Counted from the stretch's first letter, positions 32,341 through 46,314 are shown. The stretch is 64,000 nt of DNA from Trichaptum fuscoviolaceum (GCA_910574455.1 CAJSYZ010000009.1:4357040-4421039); one strand, 5' to 3'. Made by a program: numbers and translations. Notes: a model not told the origin generated them from the sequence alone.

Positions 32341-35300
32341 ATGCCAGGTTCGTCTTTTCCTACCGCGGTCTACGGATCTTGCTGACGAACTTTCGCAGAT
32401 CCAGAAATAGGTTTGCAATTACAAGTAGCTCGCGTCCAATGAGATATTGATAACGTCTAGGTGACAATACGACGCAAGTGCCGAACGATATCCTTCTCCG
32501 ACTTGTGGGCGCCACCGAGGAAATCCGCGACCTTCTTCGCCAGAAGGCTGGTCAAGGACATGGTAAGATGCAATTCCCCAGAGCTTCAACGCACGCTGAT
32601 TTGTAACTCAGAGACAGCTCAGCAAATCGACCAATCTTTACATCAAAACGAAGATTCACCAGAAGTAGTAGTCACTAATCAGGATCCTCCCAACGACCAT
32701 GCGGCAATCGTTGAGATCAACGATCACAGTAAGTAATTGTATATGTAAGATGATAGTTACTGTCTTGGCTCAGATGTATGAACAGACAATTGGCCAAGCG
32801 TTAAAAAGATAGCGGAATACAGAATCAGATGTGCGAAGCACAAAAGGTATTCAACTCTATCTATCTCATCAAACAAGGCTGATACGATGAACTTGTGTTC
32901 AAGCGAGTGTGAGAAAATGCAGGTGGAGGTACGTATGGAACCTTTATATTGAGTGAATATTCTCGTAATGACAAAGAATAGTTGGGATGCTTCATTGCAC
33001 ACTTGGGAATTGTCGGGGGCGACAAAAAGGAAATTGAAAGGGCAGAATCGCTTCGGAACGGATTGCTTAATACCGTGCAATGTCTGGAGAAGGCTTTCAA
33101 CACGACTACCGATGGTACGTGGTCCTATCTTGTAGGCGAAGATATTGCTTGAGTGCCGACGGTTTGTCAGGGAGACAGACTGCAATAAACGAAGTTCGAG
33201 AGTCCTTCGATAGGTTTGATGACTTCGTTCGTAACTTCGCTTACAGCCCGCACCAGAAAGATGCAGTATATCCTGATAAAGTCGAACAATGGTGGAACAT
33301 CACTCGTGTGAGTTCAGAGTACCTCTTGCAAATGCAAAGGATTTATCCTTCTACGCAAAGAATGGATATCTTAAAATACGCGGTAAGGATTAAATTCTAT
33401 CAACCCACAGCTTAATCTCTAATGATGCGTGGTACAGACCTCGTACGTGGTGATAAATTTGTCGAATGCTTGGAGTTCATCCACGACGCCTTCTTCTCGG
33501 AGTTGGAAACGGCGATGAGCGGCGTCGTCAAAGCACTGTCAACATTCGAAGAGAATTGTAAGTAGTTAGGTCTGTGAATCTCTGGTATTGTTCACGTTCT
33601 CTAATGGTGGCCGTCTTGATTCTCACGTAGCTGCGAGTGAGTGGCTAGCGAGGCAGAAGATAAAGGACTACGAAAACCGATGTGCGGAATACATAAAGAT
33701 TGTCTTCCCTTCCTCGAATGATATCGGAGAGCAGGATGCTTGGCCAAAGTCTCATGAGTACGAGTACTTCGGAAAACGACTTGCGGGAGCACAGAAGGTA
33801 TGGCATCCCGTATACGTATCACTATCCGATCTGACATGCTCGTCTTTAGATTGTGTGAGGACATGCGGGTAGAGGTAAGTAAGTAGCTTCTGCAGTTCAG
33901 ATGTTGCGTTAACGACATTTCAGTTGGACCACCTTGCAACTCACTATATTATTATCGGTGGTGACAAGGAGGTCATTAAAGCAACAAATATGCTCAAGGA
34001 GGAGCTACTCTCTCATGCTCAGTATCTTGAGAATGCCCTTCTTAGTCGACCGGGAGGTTGGTAATATTCCATGTGATGGGCGAGCAAGCTCTAATATTCA
34101 GTTTTAATAGATTTCCGAACGGAAATGAGCAACGTGATCCAAAGCCTTCTATTTGCTGTCATTCGCTTTCAAAGCAGTCTCTATCATCAAAAACACGCGT
34201 TTTACTTCCGAAAAGTCAAGCAATGGGTAACTTGCACATGGGTGAGTACCGCGTCTATGGTGGACATGTAACATTGATTCATTAACGCATAGATCGGAGT
34301 GCACAGAATTTTGAGTATGCAAAAAGGAGATTGTCGATGGTAACTGTATTTCTGACGGTATCGTTGGTTTAGGTTTGTTGCAACGCGGGGAAGAGTTTCA
34401 ATGCATGTCTTACGCCTGCAACACTTTCCTTTCTGAATTTGACCGCGCGATGATCGGTATGACGCATGGAGAACAAGTGAAATCGGAAGAGAAGTCCTTC
34501 AACGCAGTACCGGAAGAACTGAAGACGTTCGGAAAGGAGTGTAAGTAGCCTGGCATGCATCATCTTTATACTATCTCTGACTGCAAACTAGCCCTACCGA
34601 AATTCCTTGTCGACCAGATGGAGAGGGACACAACACGATATATCAACTTAACGACGATCGCCACCTTCTTCTCCAGTGTGACGGCGACCACACTGCAATT
34701 CACGTACGCGCCGACGGACTCGGAACCGTCCAACTCCTTGAGAGGTGTAGTCAACCTTTTCTGGTTCTTGTCGCTTGTCTTCAGTGTATCGTCGGGGGTG
34801 AGTAGCTTGCTGGGCTTGACGTGGAGGAAGTCCTCAATGTATGTGATCTATTTCATCTATTACTCAGGCAATACTGATGAGCGTTGAAGATACGATTCTC
34901 GTGTTCCTCCGAACTTGATTCGCATGTGGTTCGACAAGGCGCCCATGTTGTTCCTGATTATTGCGGCTATCGCGTTTGTTCTTGGATTGAACCTGTTCGC
35001 CTATCTGTCTCTCCAGGTCCGTCGTCATTCTTCTTGAGACCAGCACAAAGACTCATTAATGGCCAGCCTCAATATGTTTCTTTGTCAACGACCATTCTCA
35101 CCGGGTCACATGGCTTGTGTCTATTGATAGTTACATTGTGGTTCATATATCAGCTCAAATATGATTCCGTCTGGGCAGTATGGATTAGGAAGGTTTATCT
35201 GTGGATTGGGGGTCTTCGAGCTTGGAAGTGGATCAAGGATCTACTCATCTCGAGTTCGATATGGATTCGACACCTACGACAGCAATACCGAGAAAAGAAG

Positions 35301-36358
35301 TTACATCTGCATCGGAACTTCTTCTGGTATTTCCACCTTTTGGAGGTAAAACCAAAGTTTGTGCTGACATCTCAAAATAGGGCATTCGCGATTGACAACC
35401 GCGTAGCACGTCTAAATTATGAAATCGGTGATGATAACATGGACAGTGACTGGCCAGAACCGTACCTTCTCTCAAAACTCGTCCGGTGCTTCGCATATCC
35501 GATCAAGAAGTGCTGGCTAGTAACAAAGAAGGCCCTTTACAACCTTGGACGTTTTCTCAGGAAGCATATAGGCATATCCTATCATAGAGGACATACTGAC
35601 GGGGACGTTGAGTCTATGGGAGTGGAAGGCGAGGAAGAAGTCAAAGCGCGGGAGGAAACCTCTCCCGTCGCGAAATTGAAGAGCGAGTTTCGTAAATCTC
35701 TGCGGAAGATGTTTAGTGATGATAATCGGGTGGAAGAAATCATGAGGGACATTGCATTCTGGGAAGATGGAAGGTAAGGACCACAAATAAGTACCAAAGC
35801 AGTGCACTAACCTTAACTGTCATGCATAGCGAAGAAGATGCCGAGAAATATCTCAAGAAAGAACTTTGGGGTTATCCAGATCTGCTGAAAAAGTTCTTTG
35901 ATGTCGTACGGCCAGCCTTGGTTGAAGCACGTGACGATGAAAAGGCGCAAAGAGAGAAGGAGGAACAGGAACGTCGAGAACGGAGGCACATCAACATCAA
36001 CACCGATCCTCCACATCCAACTTCCGACAGCGGGGATCAAGACAGGTATCTCGCTGCATCCGCCCCACGCCATGACACATTAGATTCTCTTGACGCCACG
36101 CCTGATTCCCCACATGTGACAGAAATGGAACCCCGTCAAAATAGCCAAGCTCAGCCGGAGGACCATCTTCTTCGACCTCCGTTGGCGGCGGTAGTGATTC
36201 CAGAGGAAGCAGACCCTAATGCCCGAGACGGAAATCCGCAAATGGATGCTCTCGGTGAAGAAGAGAGACCACATTCGCATATCGAAGTTGAGAAAGCTCC
36301 GTCTGCTTCAGAAGACTACCGTGAAGGATTACAGAGCAACAAAGAGTCGGGAGAGTGA
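32341..36358 (+). pseudogene. Gene P copy 2: complete structure, 1-nt frameshift in exon 11
   Basis: Starts MPDPEIG across 32341-32347, 32399-32410 and 32461-32562. Later exons include 32904-32928, 32982-33114, 33171-33307, microexon 33361-33382, 33438-33557, 33631-33797, 34373-34540, 34592-34838, 34890-35016, 35067-35326, 35381-35773 and 35830-36358. Domains are as in copy 4. In exon 11 the sequence TTGCGGGAGCAC (33781-33792) has one more G than copies 3 and 4, so the next exon would read Ile-Val-stop. The Trp-rich repeat is the shortest of the family: one AWKWIKD. Everything downstream is open, so the lesion is probably recent, or an alternative donor rescues it. Confidence 0.75.
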
Positions 36359-36573
36359 TAATGTAGCTTAATTTAGTTTTGTGCGTATAAGTGGTCTGCA
36401 CGACACAAACACGATGTGCACGGAGCATTGCCTCGTTTACTTTTCTCTCTTGAATAGTTTCTGTCATGAAATTAGTATTTTTTCTAACCCGAGAAATGCC
36501 AATGTACTTAGAAGTACTTCGATCAGTGTGGATACAAAAGGATTCCTATATTACACACGGATATAATCGGTCT

Positions 36574-36590
36574 CCTATATAAAGGAGGTA
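36574..36590 (+). promoter_or_regulatory. TATA-like core promoter, unit 2
   Basis: TCCTATATAAAGGAGG, identical to unit 1, at the same distance (about 220 bp) after the gene P stop codon. Confidence 0.5.
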
Positions 36591-37380
36591 CAGAACGTAC
36601 AAACAGCAGCAGCACCCTACTACAGCCAACCATACCTGCTCACGTAGACTGAAAAACCAACGCGCTGGAGAATGTCAATGCGCTCGGTAACTGGCGCGTA
36701 CCGACGCCCTTGCGGATGGACTGCTTCTTCGTGATGCTCTCTGTGCTCCCGGCTAATGTCAATCAATGTTTAGTACCCATTCCTCCGACTTGTCCGGCAT
36801 GCAGAGCTCACAGACGCCTTGTGCACTCGTCAGTTTGGGGTTGGCATTCAGGGTGGGCGCTAAGTAGCGAGGCTGGACCGTTGTGCTAACGGGAGCGGGG
36901 CAAGTATGGGAATAGGTCTGTGCCTTTATTACTGAAATTCCGAGAAACAATGGCTCTGGATACTGTCAGCCATATGGGATGGGGCATATCGTCATCTGAA
37001 AGTCAGATCTGATTTTCCTTTTCGTGCCCCCTACGCCAGTGGAATGCTGACTGTGCTCACAGACAATTGGGAATACTCTTCTGTCACTATTTTGGCTTCC
37101 AGAGGAACCACCGCACATCAGACTTGCTCTGTGTATTAGGTCGACACGGAGGCTCGCATAGGTGGTTCTTCGAACAGCATAGTTTGAGAAAGAGTGCGAG
37201 GAATCGACAAAGGTTGAGGCGATGGAGGTCGAGGAGCTTGACACCAGCTCGTCTGAACAGAACGAACGTCCAGAGGTAAAGGCTGGACCAAACGAAAGTG
37301 GATACCGAAAAGGATTGCGTGACGTTAAGATTGAATTGCTGTTTGTCCAGACTGGAGCCATGACGAGAATGGTAAGAAGC
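36591..37380 (+). pseudogene. Gene Q, unit 2 (degenerate), unknown function
   Basis: The upstream reading MFSTHSSDLSGMQSSQ stops at a TAG near 36863, where unit 3 is open. The distal exon is well preserved: PEVKAGPNESGYRKGLRDV then KIELLFVQTGAMTRM and a GTAAGA donor at 37371. Function unknown. The distal exon's conservation across units 1-3 is the best evidence that Q is or was a plus-strand gene. Confidence 0.35.
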
Positions 37381-37869
37381 CATCAATTGCGATAACGCAG
37401 ACCGTGAGATAAGAGATGCAACTCAAGAAGAGGAGCGATAAGAAGGTGTGAACACGAGAGTTGCTAGACGGAAATGCTTGGGAAGTGCTTCCGGACGAAA
37501 CAGAGTTGTGTACAAGTAGAGGAGGGCTGGTAATGTAGCGTCTCGAAGTTAGTCATCGGAAATAAGACACTTGTAAGCAGTAAACGCACATCGATGGAAT
37601 AATCCTTCCCAGACGGACTGACTTCCAATATCGTCGTGATTCTCCGATCTCATGCCGGCGATGACTGCAGATGTGACGCACGTATTCTGCTTGGTCCCTG
37701 GCGATCATCGCCGATCCTTCGCAGTCGATGCTATGCGATCGACAACCCAGATCGGGATCGAGCAAGAAAGTCACTGTCCCATTGACGTCAGCAGGAGACG
37801 GCTTAATAACCCAGTACCCTTGTTCTTTCAGAGAATAGCTTTGGGTACGTTGGTTAACGTATCAATCTG

Positions 37870-37896
<27 letters not shown>
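37870..37896. repeat. Homopolymer run of 27 C
   Basis: An uninterrupted C run where unit 3 has only four C (TTTGCCCCTGG) and unit 1 three. Unusually long for this sequence; could be a true expansion or a sequencing/assembly effect. Confidence 0.95.
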
Positions 37897-37901
<5 letters not shown>

Positions 37902-38249
37902 GAAATTTGATCATGATGACAAGCAGGAAGACATCGTGGAGAGATAGTCACTGTATGGCGGTAACTCACGTTCCCACGGTTCCAGGCACAACAACCTCGC
38001 CGACTCCGAGTCCTCGATGCTCTGTTCTTTGGTCAAGCAACCAAGTCTCGCGATGACACCACCACCCGCATCTCACCGTTTGGACTTTATTCACTGACTT
38101 CCTGCCCCAACCATACAACTCTGGTGCCCTGCGGTAGAGAGGAACGCAAATCACTTGCGTATTGATTGGGATAACAAAAGGCCCATACGCACTACAGTAT
38201 AGGACAGTGAACAATTGTATCAGTACGGGAATGTGTTTTGTCGTCAATC

Positions 38250-41150
38250 AGCAGCTTCGGAGAGCCCAGCACAAGCTCTGCCGAAGTAACGACCGTAGCC
38301 ACCTTAGTATCCCTGCCCGCACCAGAGCCCTCCTTTCTTGACCAGAACCAGACCGATCTAATTCAATGGACCCGCCAACTTTCATCACCAGCACGCTCCG
38401 CCACTCATGAAACCTCGCAAACGCTACCTCGGGGTCCGGCTTCTCCAACATCCAACAAGGGAATTGTGTAAAGAATACAACTTGAAGGTTGCCGAGGGTT
38501 GCAGAGTAAAGGGTCCGTGGGCGAATAGGGCGTTTGCAGTCGGTGGGGTCGCCGAAGGGGTTCAATGCGCCGCTGCGCACGTGTAACGAGCGGCAATCCA
38601 ACCCCTCCCTCCGGCAAAGGACCGCGCAGAGACCTACGGCACGCATGCGCGAGAAGGTGAGAGCTGTGATGGGCTGCGCGAGGTCAGGTCGTTCTTGTGA
38701 ATATCGTGGAAGCGACTAGGGCAGAACGGCCAACAGGTCTCGGTCATGATTTCACGGCACGTCCGGATGAAGAACGGTGCCTTACAAGGAGGGAAATGGG
38801 GCGATGAGAAAGAGGAGAAGAAGGAAGACGCAATTCCGAGCGAGGTTGGAACCAGAAGAGAATTACTGGGACAGTGGATCTTCATAGTTCCTCCGAGCGC
38901 TACGATGGGTAATCGATGCAGATTGGGCGCAAGAAGCGATCTACGATTGAGCGTCACGCCCAGCCTTTCCGGCATCGCCGAACACCATTTGACCAAGCTC
39001 AACTTCCCCGTCCGTCCCTGCAGCCTCTTTCCCCGCTATCGGCGTACACATGTTTCAAAGAGAAGTATGGAACCATGCAATTCAGATGGAATAGGTGGAC
39101 GAGAAGGACAGAGGAGGGGGAAGACAACCAGAAGGCCTGCGTCCGCCTAAAGTGCGTTTGGCGACATGGTGGGTGAGGGACCGAGTTGTCGAGGCGAAGG
39201 ACAAACACGCTCGCTCAAGTTGGGCATTGCGCACCGTTTAGATGATGTTCGTATTTAACGTGACACCACCATAACAGAAGTGTCGAGAGGTGCGAGCAGT
39301 GATCGTGAAGAGTGCAAAGACTCTGCATCCGCGGCGTTATCATCGCATCCATGACCCAGGAGACTAAATACGGCACAGAACCAGTCTCGGCCAGGTCATC
39401 ACAGAGAGTAGCGGTGACAGACCTGAACAGAGAGAGGGAAGTTAGTATTGGTCGTGCAAGGCATGTCAATAATCAAGACAGAATCGACATGCAGTCTCAT
39501 ACGCCCGATAAGACGTCGAAGTTAATTAATTGAAAGGTCTCTTTCTCTGGACCGCACAGGAAGGCAACACTCACTTTTCGTCATCGATCGCATATGTACA
39601 CGCGTGCGCAATGAGGCGTTTTGACGTTTGATGAAGAGGCACAGCGATCGCCAGTGTTGCGGGTCGCCCAATCTGAAGAAGGCCTTGATAATCTCCAGAT
39701 GCTCTCCAGCACGCGCTTTTGGATGCCCTTGCAGTAATGAAGGAAGGAAGAGGGAGATGGGCTCGGGCAAAGACGGCTCGACGTACGGCAGGAAGGCAGG
39801 AAGTGGTGGTCCATCGACGCGAAGACAAAGTCGATGGTGGGAGTCTGCGGCGATTTCGATCTCGACGTAAATGGCTAGTTTGGCTTCAAAGAGCCTATCG
39901 TCTCCAATGGACTCGGTGTCGTCATCTTCGATATTGATAGTCGAAATTACGGAGTTGCCAATGTGAAAAGCTCGGAAAGCTTTTGATCAGCTAGAACAGT
40001 TAGCCTGGGGTAAATCAGGATTTGAGGAATGCTCACCAGAGCCCATCTACTCGAGTTTCTGTGTCTCTAACAACGTCGACATTACCTGGCTGATGTGGAC
40101 GCGAGACGGCTCCAACCGCTCTCGCCAGTGCGTCGGTGGGAGAGTTGTACTCCCTCAAGCGTGTGTTGCCCGTCTTGACGCCATTGAAGGCCTACATATC
40201 ACGTCTGCGCAGTACGACGAAATGCCTTCCTTCAATATAGCCTCCAAGACTGACACCTCTCAGATCCATCCCATCTCCTTCCCTTCTCTAGACAAAATGT
40301 GGAAGTGCTTCAGCTTATTCATCGTCGGTGCTACGGACGGAAGTTACTCGCGACGTGTACGCGTCGAGCCCGGTCGCACCAGAAGCGGCGCGGTGTTGAA
40401 CAGGCCTGATGAGAAGTGTGAGGTAGCCTTCGACAGCTTCCTGCAGCAGAGCAAGCAGCATAACAAGCGTCGTACATGCCAGGCGCTGTGTCGCAAGATC
40501 AGCAACGAGCACCATGGAGGCTGAGTTGAGCGCGACGTACGTGTTGAAGAACCTCCCCGACATCCACTAGGAAAGGTAGCCAATAGCAGTGCACATGCCG
40601 GCATCGTGGTCTTGAAGTCAACGTTGGAAGAATGGCCAGCTCTGTGGCATGGCCGGCGTCATGCATCCTGAGTGACTCGCGACGACAACAACGAGCGAGA
40701 TCATCCCGCCACGACGCGCATCTTGAGTTGGACATGCACTCGACAAGCCGCACTTGATGAGGCTGCTGAACGTAAGGAGATTTGTGCCGGAAGGAATGAC
40801 ATTGCGAGCGTGTCGATGATGAGCAGCGCAGAACGCAAAGGTGTGTCTTCATGGGTTCGGCCCTATTAGTTGAGGAATGGCATTGTTGAGTACACGACGC
40901 CTTGCGATGATCCGGAACAACGCACCAAGATCAACAACGTCTAAGCGACATCAAAGACATACCTCACTCTCTGCTCACTGCCCGCAAGCATGGCCGCCGC
41001 ACAGTACACCGCCATTTTCGTCTGGAAATCCCGAATGTCGTCCTTCTCCTCAACTCGCTCTCAATGCACGTTACCGATGGGTGCGCGCACGTCGCCGCTC
41101 TCTGTATCTTGCAGGAAACTCTCGAAACTCTGACAGGGTGGTCGAGAGCT
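38250..41150 (-). pseudogene. Gene M, unit 2: decayed Kap123/importin-4-type karyopherin beta
   Basis: Same HEAT-repeat fragments in the same order as unit 1: LATQRLACTTLVMLLALL (about 40470), LREYNSPTDALARAVGA with a GTGAGC donor, PEPISLFLPSLLQGHPKAR and EHLEIIKAFFRLGDPQHW. One A is missing in the run at 39625-39630, so the frame shifts after LCLFIKR. A C-terminal reading LQVVFFTQFPCWMLEKPD (about 38440) is open, but I could not place it on the importin. In Kap123 proteins this region is the C-terminal half of the superhelix. Confidence 0.6.
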
Positions 41151-41936
41151 ACAGCTAGAGATCGTGAAGACGCAAGATTGCGAAATGCCAGAGCGTTACT
41201 AAATTCAAGATGTCACATCCATAACCGTGACCGTGACTGCCCAGAGTTCCGGAATCAACTTCAAATAGCGGACCTGCACTCTTCCTCCGACGTTCATCAC
41301 AGGAGACTTGATTGACGCTCTCCGCTGCACTCTGACCAACTCCCCGGACTGCTTCTCATATTATTTCAAGCCACTAAGTCAGTCACAGGGTCAGAACACG
41401 AGGCAAAGTTGTTGTGAACGAAAGAGAACGTAGGGATATCCTATCACCTGAAGTAAGAGCCGTTTCATGGTTCAAGATGGAGGTCGCTCAATGGTGTCGC
41501 CCTTTATCGCCGATGGATCGCAATAATCCGCCTTCCTTCATTATCGCACAATACGAGAGATGATTGACGCCCTTCGCCTTCTCATTGTGTTGCTTTTCAA
41601 GCCAACGCTTGTGACGCTCGTACGTTCGAGGGTCTGGGATACATGGCATTTCTGGCGATGGTGAAACCCCGATGCACTATAGGTACTCAATTACAACAAG
41701 TAGCCTTGCTTATGCTTCGCAGGAGATGGATTGTATGTATATTACTCGACTTCTAAGATATCGAACCTCTTACACCAAAGATTCGGATCAGCGCCGGGAT
41801 TGATCCTTCTATTACTGCTGTCATCCGCATCCCTGCCTTGTGTTGTACGCATGTTCCAGATTAAAGTCCAATCCCATTAGGGACGACGATTCTCCTTTCT
41901 CCCACTTCTCACATCCATCTGCTCGCAGTCGACGAA

Positions 41937-44900
41937 ATGTCTGGTTCGTCCTTTCTTACTGCGAGTTATGGCTCCTGCTGATAAACTTTTACAGACCCGG
42001 AAATAGGTTTGCAATTACCCGTAGCTCGCGTCCAATGAGATATTGATAACGTCCAGGTGTCAATACGACGCAAGTGCCGAACGATATATTTCTCCGACTT
42101 GTGGGTGCCACCGAGGAAATCCGCGATCTTCTTCGCCAGAAGGCAGGTCAAGGAAACGGTAAGATGCAATTCCCCAGAGCTTCATCGCACGCTAATCTGT
42201 AACTCAGAGTCAGTTCAGCAAATCGACCAAGCTTTACATCAAAACAAAAAATCACCAGAAGTAGCAGTCACTAATCAGGATCCTCTTAACGATCATGCGG
42301 CAATCGTTGAGATCTACGATGACAGTAAGTAATGGTTTGTATTACATGATAGCAGCTGTATTGGCTTAAATGCATACTCAGGCAATTGGCCAAGCGTTGA
42401 AAAGATAGCGGAATACAGAATCAGATGTGCGAAGTACGAAAGGTATTTAACTCGATTTATCTCATCAAATCGAGTCCAATACCATGAACTTCTTTCTATT
42501 CAAGCGAGTGTAAGAAGATGCAAGTAGAGGTACGTATCAGGCCTTTATCTAACATATATTCCCGGAGTAACAAAGAATAGTTGGGATGCTTTTTTGCGCA
42601 CTTGGGCATTGTCGGGGGCGAAAAAGAAGTAATTAAAACTGCAGAATTGATACGGGACAGATTGCTTGAACCCGTACAATGTCTGGAGAAGGCATTCGAT
42701 GCGACTACCGATGGTATGTTGTCCTATTTCGTTGGCGAAGCTATTGCATGAGCGCCGACAGTTTATTAGGGAGACCGACTGCGATGGACGAAGTTTGGAA
42801 GTCCTTCATCAGGCTTAAGAATATTCTTTTTATTTTCGCTAATAGCCCTCACCAGAAAGATGCAGTCTATCCTGATAAAGTCAATCAATGGAAGAGCATC
42901 ACTTATGTGAGTTTAGAGTACTTCAGGCATATGCGAAGGATTGATCCTTCTACGCAAAGGATGGATGGAGCAAAATCTACGGCAAGGGTCAAATGCTATC
43001 AACCCGCAGCTTGAACTCTAATGATCCGTGGTACAGACCTCGTAAGTGGTGGTAAATTTGTCGAATGTTTGAAATTCATCCACGATATCTTCTTCTCCGA
43101 GTTGGAAATGGCAATGGGCGGCGTCGTCGAGACACTGACAGCATTCGAAGAGAAGTGTAAGTAGTTAAGTGCTGTGAATCTCTGGTCTTGTTTACGTTCT
43201 CAAATGGGGGCCGTCTTGGTTTCTTGTAGCTGCGAGTGAATGGCTAGCGAGGCAGAAGATAAAGGACTACGAAAGGTGGTGTGCGGAATACATAAAGATT
43301 GTCTTCCCATCCTTGAATGGGATCGGACAGCAGTGTGCTTGGCCAGAGTCTCATGAGTACGAGTACTTCGGAAAACGACTTGCGGAGCACAGAAGGTATG
43401 GCATCCCGTATACGTATCACTATCCGATCTTACATGCTCGTCTTTAGATTGTGTGAGGACATGTGGGTAGAGGTAAGTAAGTAGCTTCTGCAGCTCAGAT
43501 CTTGCTTTAACGACATTTCAGTTGGACCACCTTGCAACTCACTATATTATTATCGGAGGTGACAACATGGTCATTGAAGCAACAAATATGCTCAAGGAGG
43601 AGCTACTCTCTCATGCTCAGTATCTTGAGAATGCCCTTCTTAGTCGACCGGGAGGTTGGTAATATGCCATGTGATGGGCGAGCAAGCTCTAATATGCAGT
43701 TTTAATAGATTTCCGAACGGAAATGAGCAACGTGATTCAAAGCCTTCTATTCGCCGTCATTCGCTTTCAAAGCAGTCTCTATCATCAAAAACACGCGTTT
43801 TACTTCCGAAAAGTCAAGCAATGGGTGACCTGTACATGGGTGAGTACCGCGTCTATGGTGTACATGTAACATTGACTCATCAACACATAGATCGGAGCGC
43901 ACAGAATTTTGAGTATGCAAGAAGGAGATTTCCGATGGCGTCTGTATTTCTGACAGTATCGGGGGTTTAGGTCTATTACAGCGCGGAAAAGAGTTTCAAT
44001 GCTTGTCTTACGTCTGCAACACTTTCCTTTCCGAATTTGACCGCGCGATGATCGGTATGACACTTGGGGAACCGGAAGAGAAGTCCTTCAGCGCAGTACC
44101 GGAAGAACTGAAGACGTTCGGAAAGGAGTGTAAGTAGCCTGGCATATATCATATTAATACTATCTCTGACTGCAAACTAGCCCTACCGAAATTCCTTGTT
44201 GACCAGATGGAGAGGGACACAACACGATATATCAATTTAACGACTATCGCTACCTTCTTCTCTAGCGTGACAGCAACCACGCTTCAGTTCACGTATGCAC
44301 CGTTGGACTCGGAACCGTCAAACTCCTTGAGAGGAGTAGTCAACCTCTTCTGGTTCTTGTCGCTAGTCTTCAGCGTATCGTCGGGTGTGAGTAGTTTGCT
44401 GGGTCTGACATGGAGGAAGTCTTCAATGTGCGTGATCTATTTAATCTGTTATTCAGGCAGTACTGATTAGTGTTGAAGATACGACTCCCGTGTTCCTCCA
44501 AAACTCATTCGCATGTGGTTTGACAAGGCGCCCATGCTGTTCCTGATTATTGCGGCTGTCGCTTTCGTCATTGGGCTAAATATGTTTGCATACGTGTCTC
44601 TCCAGGTTCGTCATAATACTGAAGATTAAGAATACAGTCTAATGAATAGCCAGCCACGATATGTCTCTTTTTCAACGATCATTCTCACCGGGATACATGG
44701 CGCGTGCTTATTGATTGTTACGGCTTGGTTTATATACCAACTCAAGCACGAGTCCATTTGGGCTGGTTGGGTCAGGACAGTCACGAAGTCAATGACCAAG
44801 ATCGCTGGATGGATCAGTACAGGCGTGAAATGGATTTGGAAGATGGATATGACGGGCGTGAAATGGATTTGGAAGATCGTTATGACGGGCGTGAAATGGA

Positions 44901-45988
44901 TCTGGAAACTCGTAGAACGGCCCTACAAGAAGTACAAGCAGAATTGGCACCTACAGCGCAATATCTATTGGTAACCCTCCTTCTGCTGCTACGCCAAATT
45001 CGAGCTGACGATGGGTTTTAAGGGCATTCGGGATGGACAACCACGTAGCACGTCTAAACTTCGACATAGACTGGGATCGGGACTGGCCAGAACCGTACCT
45101 TCTCTCAAAACTCGTCCGTTGCTTCGCATATCCGATCAAGAAATGCTGGCTAGTATTAAAGAAGGCTCTTTCCAGCCTTGGTCGTTTTCTCAGGAAGTAT
45201 ATATGCATATCCTATCGCAGAGGACATACAGACGGAGACGTTGAGTCAATGGGAACGGATGCCGAGCAAGATGCCGAAGCACCGGAGGAAACCTCCCCCG
45301 TCGAGAAAGTGAAGAGCGAGTTTCGTAGATCTCTGCATGAGATGTTTAGTGATGCTTCTCGGGTGGAAGAGCTCATGTGGGACATCAGGCATTGGGAGAG
45401 AGGAAGGTAAAGAACACAAATAAGTACCAAAGCAGCACTCTGATCTTAACTGTCATACTTAGTGAAGAAAATGCCGAGAAATATCTCAAGAGAGATCTCT
45501 GGGGTTACCCAGATCTGTTAAAAAGATTTTGGGAAGACGTACGGCCAGCCTTGGTTATAGCACGCGACAATAAAAAGGCCCAAGAAGAGAAGGAGGAACA
45601 GGAAAATCGAGAACGGAGGCACATCAACAACGCCGATCCTCCACATCCAACTTCCGACAGCGGGGATCAAGACATGTATCGCGCTGCATCTGCCCCACCC
45701 CATGACGCTTTAGATTCCCCAGACATCACGCCTGATTCTCCACATGTGACAGAAATAGAACCCCGTCAAGATAGCCAAGCTCAGCCGGAGGAAAATCTTC
45801 TTCGACCTCCGTTGGCGGCGGTAGTAATCCGAGAGGAAGCAGACCCTAATGCCCAAGATGAAAATCTGCGAATTGATGCTCTCGGTGAAGAAGAGAGACC
45901 GCATTCGCATGCCGAAGTCCAGAGAACTCCGTCTGCTTCAGAAGACTACCATGAAGGATCACAGAGCAACAAAGAGTCGGGAGAGTGA
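41937..45988 (+). CDS. Gene P copy 3: frame open, two GC splice donors
   Basis: Starts MSDPEIG and follows the copy 4 exon plan throughout. Two donors that are GT elsewhere are GC here: after the 22-nt microexon (ATCTACG|GC at 42982) and after the second microexon (TCCGATG|GC at 43938). The first has a good context (GCAAGG), the second a poor one (GCGTCT), so splicing may be impaired. The segment after the third membrane helix is a different Trp repeat, three 33-nt units encoding TGVKWIWK plus three residues (44819-44917). The C-terminal tail is almost the same as in copy 1. I could not show it is broken, so I leave it as a gene. Confidence 0.65.
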
Positions 45989-46207
45989 TAATATAACCTG
46001 GTGAAGTACTGTAGTTCTTGTACAACTGGCCTGCACGACACAAACACGATGTGCACGGAGCATTGCCTCGTTTACTTTTCTCTCTTGAATAGTTTCTGTC
46101 ATGAAATTAGTATTTGTTCTAACCCGAGAAATGCCAATGTACTTAGAAGTACTTCGATCAGTGTGGATACAAAAGGTTTCCTAGATAGCACATGGATATA
46201 ATCGGTC

Positions 46208-46223
46208 TCCTATATAAAGGAGG
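46208..46223 (+). promoter_or_regulatory. TATA-like core promoter, unit 3
   Basis: TCCTATATAAAGGAGG followed by GTCCAGAGCATGGAAACAGC; same position relative to gene P as in units 1 and 2. Confidence 0.5.
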
Positions 46224-46314
46224 TCCAGAGCATGGAAACAGCAGCAGCATTCTATCACAGCCAACCATACCTAAACACACGCTCACGTAGACTCTAGAAG
46301 CAGCACGCTCGAGC

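Noticed and set aside
33301..33382. Reading P exon 8 straight through to 33382 without an intron
   Set aside because: The frame is open but leaves the wrong phase for the next exon in every copy. Splicing at GTGAGT to a 22-nt microexon fixes the phase in all copies.
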